A program made the translations under genes and the position numbers. The notes under the pieces were generated by a model. That model ran no database searches and was not told where the DNA came from. It saw only the letters and a list, made by a program, of their open reading frames with translations. From Anaerolineae bacterium (lineage in GTDB: Bacteria; Chloroflexota; Anaerolineae; 4572-78; J111): a stretch of DNA of 6,953 bases. This document shows, piece by piece, positions 1 through 5,989 of the stretch (position 1 is the stretch's first letter; every line of letters begins with the position of its first letter). The stretch spans positions 1 to 6,953 of the forward strand of contig JAHDWA010000175.1 of the NCBI GenBank assembly GCA_023382535.1, read 5' to 3'.

Positions 1-644
1 TCGCCCATCGGCTCGGAATAGGGAAAAAGGTCCGAGGTGGTGTAGGCGTCGAGCAGCCAATAGAGCCGGCCATCCGGGCCAATAATGACATAAGGGTCGC
101 GGTCGTAATGCAGGAACGGCGCAATTTGAGCGGCCCGGTCGGCCACATTGCGGTAGAGCATCACCCGGCTGTCGAGGGTAAAATCCTGGCTGAGCAGCAT
201 ATTGACATCGGCCAGGCGCAGGGCAAACGCCAGGCGTTTGAGGTAGCTATCCAGCACCACACCGCCCACCCCTTCGTAGTTGGCGTAAATATTTTGTTCG
301 CCGCTGGGGTAATTAAATTCGCGTTCCCGGGTTTTTACAAAAATATAGTCTGAGGTACCTTCGCCGTAGTAAATTTCAGGACGCTTGACCTCTAACCCTA
401 CGCTGGACGCCGGCGGCAGATCTTTAACCCACAACTGCGGCAGGCCATCGCCGGTGACCTCGTTGACCGGGTTGACCACCACGCCGTAACCGTGAGTAAA
501 CTGTAAGCGCTGGGTGATCCAGGTGGGCGATTGCAAGCGGTTTATATCCAGTTCTCGGGCTGACAGGGCCACCTGGCGAACTTCGCCGTTGATCGTGTAG
601 CGGTCCAGGTCAATATCCAGGAAGTGATAGTAGAGCCGGATCGC

Positions 645-647
645 CTA
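645..647 (-). other. In-frame TAG inside the UPF0182 gene
   Basis: The minus-strand codons read TAT CAG CAG ATC TAG GCG ATC CGG. The family commonly has a glutamine after QQI, so a single C-to-T change of CAG to TAG explains the stop. The same frame stays open from 644 to the left edge (214 codons) and encodes recognisable UPF0182 sequence such as DIDLDRYTINGEVRQVALSA and THGYGVVVNPVNEVTGDGLP. Confidence 0.85.
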
Positions 648-1457
648 GATCTGCTGATAGGTTTGCTGCAAAGGCCGGTAATCCCACAAGCGGATATTTT
701 TCAGGGTAACTTCGTTATCGGTCAGGGCCTGTCGAGTGAGGGGGTCAATCTGGGTAAAATCTCGCTCCTGAATTTTATCGAGGCCGTAAGCCAGGTTGGT
801 AAAGCGGATGTTATTTTCAATGTAAGGAGCTTCGCGGACCAGTTCATTGGGCTGCACGATATAACGCTGGACCAGCCCCGGCACAAACCCTACGCCGACG
901 ATGCCGGCCACAATCCAGATGAAAATGGCTAACAAACTGAGGGCGGGACGGCGTAGAAAGACATTCAGCAGCAAGATGGCGGCCGTCGCGATGGCAATGG
1001 CGATCATCAGCCACAGCGCCGGCATTGAAACGTTGATGTCGGTGTAGCTGGCTCCAAAAGCCACTCCCCGCGCCGAGTACATCAAGTCGAATAGATCCAG
1101 CCAATGGCCCAGGACAAAGGTCAGAAAGATAAATACACCCAGAATCGAGAGGTGCAGTTGGACATGGGGCAAAATAATGAAGCGGCCTTCGGCCAGGTTA
1201 TTTTGTTGAGCCAGAGCGTAGATGGCTACTGTGCCAATTAATGATAAAAACAGGGCAACGATCAGCCAGTCCTGGATAAAGTGGTAAACAGGTAAGCTGA
1301 AGATATAGAAGCCGACATCCCTATTAAAAATCGGATCAGTCAGATTGAAGGATTGCCGGTGCAAAAACCGTAAAAACAATAACCAATTGCCGGAAGCGGC
1401 GACCGCCAATAACCAACCCAGCCCTAAACCCGCGCCCCAGATGAGCCAAGCAATATA

Positions 1458-1461
1458 TTTT
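1458..1461 (-). other. Frameshift site in the UPF0182 gene (one extra base in a short A run)
   Basis: On the minus strand the run reads CTG AAAA TAT ATT. The upstream frame (residues 1-92, ending DETLLK) continues here into a non-homologous tail that stops at 1336-1338. With three A instead of four, it joins the frame that gives KYIAWLIWGAGLGLG and then the typical UPF0182 sequence. The downstream frame has a TGA just upstream of the run, so the crossover must lie very close to it. A one-base indel is the simplest explanation. Confidence 0.8.
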
Positions 1462-1734
1462 CAGCAACGTTTCATCGCTAAAAAAGAGGAGGTTACGAAG
1501 CGACTGCCAGCGAGCGATAAAAATATTGACCCAAAAGAGAGCGATGACCGGGATAGCAATAACCAAACCTGCCCCAAGCCGCGCCCAGAGACTGGTTAGA
1601 AAGACTGACTCCAGGTTGAACTGTTGAAACCAAAGATAGTCAGTATATAACTCAACCCCAAACTGCACGATGAGATAGATGACGCCCGCAATAATGACGA
1701 TGGTCCACAGGCGTAAGCGTGTTGGTAAGCTCAT

Positions 1735-2754
1735 CTAAGCCACTCTCAAATCTCGGCGGCCCTGGGCCTGGTTTTGCTCCCGCCAGCCGCTTTGATCATG
1801 CTGTTGCCCATGCCGCTCCAGCCAATCCAAGAGAGCGCGAAGACTGCCCGTAGCCAGGGCAATACACGTGTCTGCCCCGCCGTAGTACAGGTTGAGCGTA
1901 TCGCCATCCGAGCCAACGGTGTAGCCACAGGGAAAAACCACATTGCCGACATCCCCTTCCCGCTCGTAAGGCTCTTCGGGTCCAAATACCCAACTTTCTC
2001 CGCGCCGCAGGCAGTGTTCCGGGGTGTGCAGATCGAATAGGGCCAGGCCCAGGCGATACAGGGAGCCGGCGGCGGTTTGGCGCACGCCGTGATAAATGAC
2101 CAGCCAGCCTGCAGGAGTCTCGATCGGTGGGGGCGAGAGGCCAATCTTATTGGCATCCCACCAGGCTCCCCGCCGGGCTTCCAGAATAAGCTGCTGGCTG
2201 CCCCAGTGGCGCAAATCGGCCGAATACGAAATCCAAATATGAGCACCCAAACCGGTCATCGGCCGGTGAATGAGCGCCCAGTGATCGCCGATGCGATGGG
2301 GTAATAAGGCAGCATCTTTGTCGTCAGGGGGCATAACCACCCCTAAGCGTTCAAAGCTGCGGAAGTCCTCAGTCAGCGCCAGGGAGACACCGGGGCCGCT
2401 GCGCGAGAAAGAGGTGTAGGCAATGGCATACTTGTTCAGTTCGGGCACATAGGTAATCCGGGGGTCTTCGATGCCCCAGACCTCCTCCGGATAGTTGACC
2501 GGATCGGGCAGCAGGGTGGGGTGGGGGTCTATTTGCCAACCGTCAATACCGTTGGAGGAGCGAGCGGCGCACAGGTGGGAGTGGCCGCGCCGATCCTCGA
2601 CCCGGCACAGAAGCAGCGTCGTCCCATCTTGCAGCCGTGTTGCCCCCGCGTTAAAGACAGTGTTAACCGGATAAGGCCAGTCGGCCGCCGTCAAAATGGG
2701 ATTGCGCGGGTGCCGGTGAAAGAGGACTTCATAGTGGTTATTGGTGAGGGTCAT
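1735..2754 (-). CDS. GH130-family beta-mannoside phosphorylase or related glycosidase
   Basis: This 339-residue cytoplasmic protein has no signal peptide and matches the five-bladed beta-propeller GH130 family (PF04041). Members mostly phosphorolyse beta-1,4- or beta-1,2-linked mannosides to mannose 1-phosphate; some subfamilies hydrolyse instead. Family signatures in order are HPRNPIL near residue 15, NAGA (35-38), CRVEDRRGHSH (50-60), GIEDPRI (94-100) with Asp97 as the expected general acid, HRP (163-165), WWDANKIG (198-205), VIYHG (219-223) and YYGGADT (290-296). Arg51, Lys203 and His222 sit in motifs where phosphorylases hold phosphate-binding basic residues, so a phosphorylase is favoured, but this was not checked by alignment. 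The start has a strong ribosome binding site (AAGGGAGG) within the end of the upstream gene, only 1 base away. The last 25 or so residues are a polar tail. It probably works on the same glycan as the upstream glycosyltransferase; exact substrate unknown. Confidence 0.88.
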   Translation of the reverse strand: MTLTNNHYEVLFHRHPRNPILTAADWPYPVNTVFNAGATRLQDGTTLLLCRVEDRRGHSHLCAARSSNGIDGWQIDPHPTLLPDPVNYPEEVWGIEDPRITYVPELNKYAIAYTSFSRSGPGVSLALTEDFRSFERLGVVMPPDDKDAALLPHRIGDHWALIHRPMTGLGAHIWISYSADLRHWGSQQLILEARRGAWWDANKIGLSPPPIETPAGWLVIYHGVRQTAAGSLYRLGLALFDLHTPEHCLRRGESWVFGPEEPYEREGDVGNVVFPCGYTVGSDGDTLNLYYGGADTCIALATGSLRALLDWLERHGQQHDQSGWREQNQAQGRRDLRVA

Positions 2755-2755
2755 C

Positions 2756-5143
2756 CTAAAAACCTCCCTTGATGTCGGCAGCGACCTGATCCATTCCCAC
2801 TGCCTCTAATGGCGCGGCGGCGCCTGTCACCAAATGGGGGTGGCCATTGGGCGAGGCTCCGACTTTAGCCGTTGAAGATTTGATCACATTCTCGGCCAAT
2901 TGCATTTCTAACCGAGCCATCAGAAAAGCCAGGGTTGACTCAGCCCCCTGGTTACGGTTCACGCGGTCAGGGTGCAAGCCGTCACGGCAGCCGCCGGTGG
3001 TCGGGTCATACAGGGGCAAGCCCAGGTCGTTGCGCCCCAGGAACCACTCAAAGCTGCGCCGGGCTTCCTGATACCAGCTCTCATCTCCTGTCATTCGGTA
3101 CGCTTCCAGGCAGGCCGAAACCATAGTGCTGGCCTCAATCGGCTGTTGATCAAAGCGCGCTTTGGGCCCGTTGCGCCGGTAAAAACCGTCGCTGCCGATG
3201 GGGACAAAGTGGCCTTCAGGAGATCGTTGTAGATCCGCCAGCCATTTGAGCGAGGTCAGGCCCACTTCGGCCATATCACTGCGCTCCAGCCATTGCCCAC
3301 AGAGCAGCAGGGCCTGGGGTAATAAGGCGTTAGCATAGCTCATGCCGTCTTCATACCACAACCAGTTTTCGGTGTGGCAGCGATCATACAAAGCCAACAA
3401 ACGTTCCGCCAGGACCACCCGCATATCCTGCACCACCCGGTCGCCGGAGAAGCGGCGGAAGTATTCATGCACAGCGACCAGGCTAAAAGCCCAGGCGCGG
3501 GGACTGGTAAATTCTGACACGACTGGTAAGGCCAATTCAAACAGCCGGCTGGCCGTATCGCGCAGCCCCAGGTTTTGCGAGCGTCCGAGTACCAGACCTA
3601 AACTCCACAAGGCCCGGCCATGGCTGTCTTCAGAGCCGATGTCTTCCAACCAGCGCCGCTCGTAAGCAAAGAAATTACGAAAGCGATGGGTTTCCATATT
3701 GAAGGCATGCCACAGAAAAGCCAGGTAGCGCGAGGCCAGGGGCTCCACCCCGGCCGGCATCTCTCGATTGAGCTCTTCCAGCAAAATCGTCAAAATCAGG
3801 GCGCGGGCATTGTCGTCGGTGGTATAGCCCTCGGCGTAGTTGGGCACGCTAAAGATGGCATGCTGCATCAGCCCGGTGTCGTCGGTCAAACGCTGCAAGT
3901 GAGCCAGGTCTAACAGCGGCAGTTGGCCTTGTTCCCGATCCAATGTTATGGCCCTCAAGACAGGCCGGGACTGATGCCTCCGCTCCTGGCGGGCCTTTTC
4001 AAAACTCTCCATGTATCGGCGGGCCACTTCGGGCCAGAGCATATCGCGCCCAAACAGGTAAGCCCGTTTGCGCATGGCGTGGCGTTCGGTCTCATTTTTT
4101 AGGAGGTGGAGCACCTGGTCGGCAATCGCCTCAGAGTCGCCAAAAGGCACCAGGAGACCTCGTTCTTCGGCCAGCAGCTCTTCGGCGTACCAATAAGGGG
4201 TGGAGATAACCGACTTGCCGGCCCCGACCGTATAAGCCAGCGTGCCGGAGGTAATCTGGGCCGGGTTAAGATAGGGGGTCAGATAAATATCGGCCGCGCC
4301 AATAAACTCGATCAGTTCGGCCAGGCTGACGAAGCGATTATGAAAAATGACGTGCCGGCTGACCCCTTTTTCCTGGGCCAAGCGCTGCAAGCTCAGGCGA
4401 TAGGTTTCGCCGTCGTGCTTTTTGACGTGGGGATGGGTCGCGCCCAGCACCATGTAAACGACGTCAGGGTACTGTTCCAGAATAGCCGGCATCGCCACAA
4501 TCACGTTTTCGATACCTTTATTGGAGGAAAGAAGACCAAAGGTCAACAACACCATTTTGCCTTCAACCCCAAACTTATCCTTGTAAAAATTGGAGTCAAT
4601 AAAGGGCACATCCGGGATACCGTGCGGGATTAAGTCAATTTTCGCTGCCGGTACGCCGTAAATGGTTTGCAGGAAGTGGGAGGAGCGCTGGCTCATGACC
4701 ACCAGCCGATCCGACAGGGTAGCCAGTTCCTCCAACACCCGGCGCTGGTTGGGATCAGGTTCACGCAAGACGGTATGCAAGGTGGTCACAATGGGCATGC
4801 GCAATTCTCGCAGCAAGGCCAAAATATGGCTGCCCGCCGGCCCGCCAAAGATGCCATACTCGTGCTGCAAGCAGACGAAGTCAACGTTATTAACGTGCAG
4901 AAAATCGGCCGCCCGTTGATAAGAGGCTAACTCCTGTTCCGCCAACTCAAAGCGGACTTCCGCCGGATAGGCGTAGCCGGCCGGGGTATCATTAACCGGC
5001 ACGGCCAGACAGGTTGCTTCGGGGTACTCAGCGGCCACGGCCTGGCACAGGTCCGTGGTAAAGGTAGCGATCCCACACTGGCGGGGCAGATAGTTACCAA
5101 TGAACGCAATTCGACCGACATTTGATTTTTGTTGTTGTTCCAT
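2756..5143 (-). CDS. Two-domain protein: GT4-type glycosyltransferase fused to a six-hairpin (alpha/alpha) glycosidase-like domain
   Basis: The product has 795 residues, about twice a normal GT4 enzyme, and is probably cytoplasmic with no signal peptide. Residues 1-395 look like a GT-B fold retaining glycosyltransferase: IAFIGNYLPRQCGIATFT (12-29), QHEYGIFGG (93-101), TLHT (121-124), IPHGIPD (172-178), TFGLLSSNKGIE (201-212), TSGTLAYTVGAGKSVIST (298-315) and GLLVPFGD (329-336). The usual EX7E pair appears replaced by Gln296 and Tyr304. Residues from about 405 to 750 are helix-rich, with acidic and aromatic motifs spaced as in an alpha/alpha toroid: YTTDDNARALI (440-450), SEDSHGRALWSLG (504-516), NWLWYEDGMSYANALLP (593-609), QPIEAS (667-672) and NRNQGAESTLAFL (729-741). 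The last 45 residues are low in complexity. The ATG at 5143 is the only plausible start and has no properly spaced Shine-Dalgarno site, which fits a leaderless mRNA. The donor, acceptor and role of the second domain are unknown; building or remodelling of a mannose-type glycan is inferred from the GH130 neighbour. Confidence 0.88.
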   Translation of the reverse strand: MEQQQKSNVGRIAFIGNYLPRQCGIATFTTDLCQAVAAEYPEATCLAVPVNDTPAGYAYPAEVRFELAEQELASYQRAADFLHVNNVDFVCLQHEYGIFGGPAGSHILALLRELRMPIVTTLHTVLREPDPNQRRVLEELATLSDRLVVMSQRSSHFLQTIYGVPAAKIDLIPHGIPDVPFIDSNFYKDKFGVEGKMVLLTFGLLSSNKGIENVIVAMPAILEQYPDVVYMVLGATHPHVKKHDGETYRLSLQRLAQEKGVSRHVIFHNRFVSLAELIEFIGAADIYLTPYLNPAQITSGTLAYTVGAGKSVISTPYWYAEELLAEERGLLVPFGDSEAIADQVLHLLKNETERHAMRKRAYLFGRDMLWPEVARRYMESFEKARQERRHQSRPVLRAITLDREQGQLPLLDLAHLQRLTDDTGLMQHAIFSVPNYAEGYTTDDNARALILTILLEELNREMPAGVEPLASRYLAFLWHAFNMETHRFRNFFAYERRWLEDIGSEDSHGRALWSLGLVLGRSQNLGLRDTASRLFELALPVVSEFTSPRAWAFSLVAVHEYFRRFSGDRVVQDMRVVLAERLLALYDRCHTENWLWYEDGMSYANALLPQALLLCGQWLERSDMAEVGLTSLKWLADLQRSPEGHFVPIGSDGFYRRNGPKARFDQQPIEASTMVSACLEAYRMTGDESWYQEARRSFEWFLGRNDLGLPLYDPTTGGCRDGLHPDRVNRNQGAESTLAFLMARLEMQLAENVIKSSTAKVGASPNGHPHLVTGAAAPLEAVGMDQVAADIKGGF
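2763..2770 (-). promoter_or_regulatory. Strong Shine-Dalgarno site for the GH130 gene, embedded in the end of the glycosyltransferase gene
   Basis: The minus strand reads AAGGGAGG followed by 8 bases and the ATG at 2754. The site also encodes the last residues (Lys-Gly-Gly) of the upstream protein. Its strength suggests the GH130 gene is well translated from the shared mRNA. Confidence 0.8.
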
Positions 5144-5149
5144 CCTTTC

Positions 5150-5178
5150 AGTATAACCGTTTGCCCTGACGTTATCAA
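5150..5178 (-). promoter_or_regulatory. Sigma-70-type promoter of the glycosyltransferase-GH130-UPF0182 operon, probably giving a leaderless mRNA
   Basis: The -35 box is TTGATA (5173-5178) and the -10 box is TATACT (5150-5155). Each matches the consensus in five of six positions, and the spacer is exactly 17 bases. Six bases separate the -10 box from the A of the start ATG at 5143, so transcription is predicted to start on or within a base or two of that A. The absence of a usable Shine-Dalgarno site agrees with this. Confidence 0.72.
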
Positions 5179-5184
5179 TCAGGG
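5164..5184. promoter_or_regulatory. Dyad CCCTGA-N9-TCAGGG over the -35 box, candidate operator
   Basis: A perfect 6-base inverted repeat with a 9-base centre spans 21 bases and encloses the -35 hexamer at 5173-5178. The placement is that of a repressor site for the glycosyltransferase operon. The regulator is unknown. Confidence 0.5.
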
Positions 5185-5210
5185 AAATTCCTGTCTGGCT
5201 GTAGGAATTT
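5185..5210. promoter_or_regulatory. Dyad AAATTCCT-N10-AGGAATTT just upstream of the -35 box
   Basis: A perfect 8-base inverted repeat starts on the base next to the preceding dyad and lies immediately upstream of the minus-strand promoter, where activators or second repressor dimers bind. It has no T tract on either side, so it is not a typical terminator. Confidence 0.5.
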
Positions 5211-5384
5211 GCCTTACAAGCTAACCCAGACCTGGGCCTTTAGCCTGGATATCGTGGCCTCCACCTTGAGTAAATCCTCTGCCCTCCGATCTCCTCAAGT
5301 TGTAGGACAAATACCGACAAGCGAATCAGCATAAACCTTACCCAAACATCAGCATTCTACCGATAGTTTTCAGGCGCCGGATCG

Positions 5385-5411
5385 TTTACACTTATAGAAT
5401 GGCTTAATAAT
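5385..5411 (+). promoter_or_regulatory. Candidate promoter for the small ORF-groES-groEL cluster
   Basis: TTTACA (5385-5390) matches the -35 consensus in five of six positions. AATAAT (5406-5411) matches the -10 consensus in five of six, but the spacer is only 15 bases. TAATAG at 5408-5413 has a 17-base spacer but only three matches. TATAAG at 5421-5426 is another -10 candidate without a -35 box. A promoter in this AT-rich stretch is likely, but the exact start is unsure. Confidence 0.4.
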
Positions 5412-5430
5412 AGTTCAAACTATAAGCCAT
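5399..5430. promoter_or_regulatory. Long imperfect dyad in the chaperonin promoter/leader region
   Basis: ATGGCTTA (5399-5406) is the exact reverse complement of TAAGCCAT (5423-5430). Inside it, TAGTT and AACTA continue the symmetry with a 4-base bulge on the left side. It overlaps the candidate -10 box and probable transcription start, so it could be an operator or a 5'-leader hairpin. Its sequence is unrelated to CIRCE. Confidence 0.5.
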
Positions 5431-5463
5431 GGTGACCCTAGATCACATTTAAGGAGAAAAAGC

Positions 5464-5589
5464 ATGAGTAAAAGTCAAGACAGGAAAAAGAAAGACAAGA
5501 AAAAGCCGGCCAAAACCATGAAGGAAAAAAAGCGGGCTAAAAGAGAAAAGAAAGACAGAAAGGAGAATCCTGGAATTCTCAATCCATAA
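5464..5589 (+). CDS. Small lysine-rich basic protein, 41 residues, function unknown
   Basis: ATG at 5464 to TAA at 5587-5589. A perfect AAGGAG (5451-5456) lies 7 bases before the ATG, which is the strongest argument that the ORF is translated. The product contains 15 Lys and 4 Arg against 6 acidic residues, a net charge near +13. It lacks hydrophobic segments until the short tail NPGILNP. It starts MSKSQDRKKKDKKK and has a second basic block around MKEKKRAKREKK (19-30). It is likely disordered or a single charged helix that binds nucleic acid or the ribosome; that is inference only. The gene is 43 bases upstream of groES on the same strand with no terminator between, so it probably leads the chaperonin operon. 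I do not recognise a named family. Confidence 0.7.
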   Translation: MSKSQDRKKKDKKKPAKTMKEKKRAKREKKDRKENPGILNP

Positions 5590-5632
5590 TCGTCAATACT
5601 CAAATATATTCTTATTGAAGAGGTAATGTCAG

Positions 5633-5920
5633 ATGGATCTCAAACCCTTGGGTGATAGGTTAATTGTCGAGCCTATCGAGCAAGAAGAAATGACCGCCGG
5701 CGGCATCGTGCTGCCCGAAACGGCTAAAGAGAAGCCGATGCGAGGTAAGGTTTTAGCCATTGGTCCCGGCAGCCGCAAAGAAGATGGCTCGCGCATCGCC
5801 ATGGATGTGAGCACGGGCGACACCATCCTCTACGCCAAGTATGCCGGCGCCGAAGTCAAAATTGAAAGCAAGAAGTATCTCATCTTGAAAGAAACCGACG
5901 TTCTGGCCATCGTCCAATAG
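5633..5920 (+). CDS. groES: GroES, 10-kDa co-chaperonin
   Basis: This 95-residue protein has the normal length for GroES. It forms the heptameric lid that closes the GroEL folding chamber in the cytoplasm. The N-terminus [11 protein letters not shown] is typical. The mobile loop covers about residues 17-34, with the GroEL-contacting hydrophobic tripeptide Ile25-Val26-Leu27 within [16 protein letters not shown] (38-46), [11 protein letters not shown] (62-72) and the ending ETDVLAIVQ complete the family pattern. The ATG at 5633 is supported by GAAGAGGT (5617-5624), about 9 bases upstream. A nearby ATG at 5626 is out of frame and stops after nine codons. The gene ends in TAG, and an unusual heptad palindrome starts on the next base. 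groEL follows 84 bases downstream. Confidence 0.97.
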   Translation: MDLKPLGDRLIVEPIEQEEMTAGGIVLPETAKEKPMRGKVLAIGPGSRKEDGSRIAMDVSTGDTILYAKYAGAEVKIESKKYLILKETDVLAIVQ

Positions 5921-5983
5921 CAGTTGCCCGTGCTCAGTTATCAGTCAACAGTTTAACTGACTACTGATAACTGTTTACTATTT
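5921..5983. repeat. Nine-unit heptad palindrome between groES and groEL
   Basis: The whole stretch divides into 7-base units. CAGT or CCGT heads start at 5921, 5928, 5935, 5942 and 5949. ACTG heads start at 5956, 5963 and 5970, with a degenerate ACTA at 5977. The pattern is symmetric about base 5954. CAGTTATCAGT (5935-5945) is the exact reverse complement of ACTGATAACTG (5963-5973), and CAGT (5949-5952) pairs with ACTG (5956-5959). The RNA could fold into an 11-bp stem, a 3x3 internal loop and a small top stem. TTTACTATTTTC follows, which is too broken for a good terminator. It could be an mRNA-processing or attenuation element, or one copy of a dispersed intergenic repeat. Confidence 0.75.
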
Positions 5984-5989
5984 TCATAA

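Larger units (their letters stand above)
1..1734 (-). pseudogene. UPF0182 (COG1615-type) multi-pass membrane protein, 5' part, with a frameshift and an internal stop
   Basis: The start is the ATG at 1734, directly after the stop of the GH130 gene (TAG then ATG, no gap), which suggests translational coupling. If one base of the T run at 1458-1461 is removed and the TAG at 645-647 is read through, a continuous product of about 577 residues results and leaves the window at the left edge. UPF0182 proteins usually have about 900-1000 residues, so the C-terminal part lies outside. About seven hydrophobic segments are visible: near residues 8-27 and 45-74, then five more between the frameshift and about 890. 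A large soluble region follows. Family-like stretches are TDYLWFQQFNLESVF (31-45), DPIFNRDVGFYIFSLPVYHF, NNIRFTNLAYGLD and, near the left edge, LLDAYTTSDLFPYSEP. The role of the family is unknown; it is a membrane protein with a probable extracytoplasmic domain. Identification is confident; whether the gene is truly dead is uncertain. Confidence 0.85.
5144..5463. other. Divergent intergenic region between the glycosyltransferase operon and the chaperonin cluster
   Basis: These 320 bases hold no credible protein gene. The left third carries the minus-strand promoter and two dyads. The right third carries a plus-strand promoter candidate, a long dyad and the ribosome binding site AAGGAG (5451-5456). 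In the middle (about 5211-5380) I see only weak dyads, CCCAG-AC-CTGGG at 5225-5236 and CTTGAG/CTCAAG at 5265-5299, and no convincing site. No CIRCE element (TTAGCACTC-N9-GAGTGCTAA) is present. Confidence 0.75.

Noticed and set aside
645..647. TAG read as an amino acid (stop-codon reassignment or pyrrolysine).
   Set aside because: The glycosyltransferase, GH130 and groES genes all end in TAG at the expected family length, so TAG works as a stop in this genome. A point change or error is simpler.
1455..1463. Programmed ribosomal frameshift in the UPF0182 gene.
   Set aside because: The needed shift skips one base at AAA-A-TAT, which is no known slippery pattern. There is no obvious downstream structure, and the gene has a second lesion.
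4106..4633. 175-codon open frame on the plus strand within the glycosyltransferase gene.
   Set aside because: It lies antisense to conserved GT4 motifs and has no recognisable protein features; it is a shadow frame.
5225..5236. CCCAG-AC-CTGGG dyad as a terminator.
   Set aside because: The 2-base loop is sterically poor and there is no U tract on either strand.
5265..5292. Sigma-32-like heat-shock promoter (CTTGAG ... CCTCCGAT).
   Set aside because: The match to CTTGAAA-N-CCCCATNT is poor, and the site is far from the first gene. Chloroflexota are not generally known to use RpoH.
5429..5452. Seven-codon leader peptide (ATG GTG ... TAA) before the small lysine-rich ORF.
   Set aside because: It has no ribosome binding site and no run of regulatory codons; such a short frame is expected by chance.
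5593..5618. TCAATA/TATTGA dyad masking the groES ribosome binding site.
   Set aside because: Only six A/T-rich pairs with a 14-base loop, and it touches just the edge of the ribosome binding site; too weak to claim.
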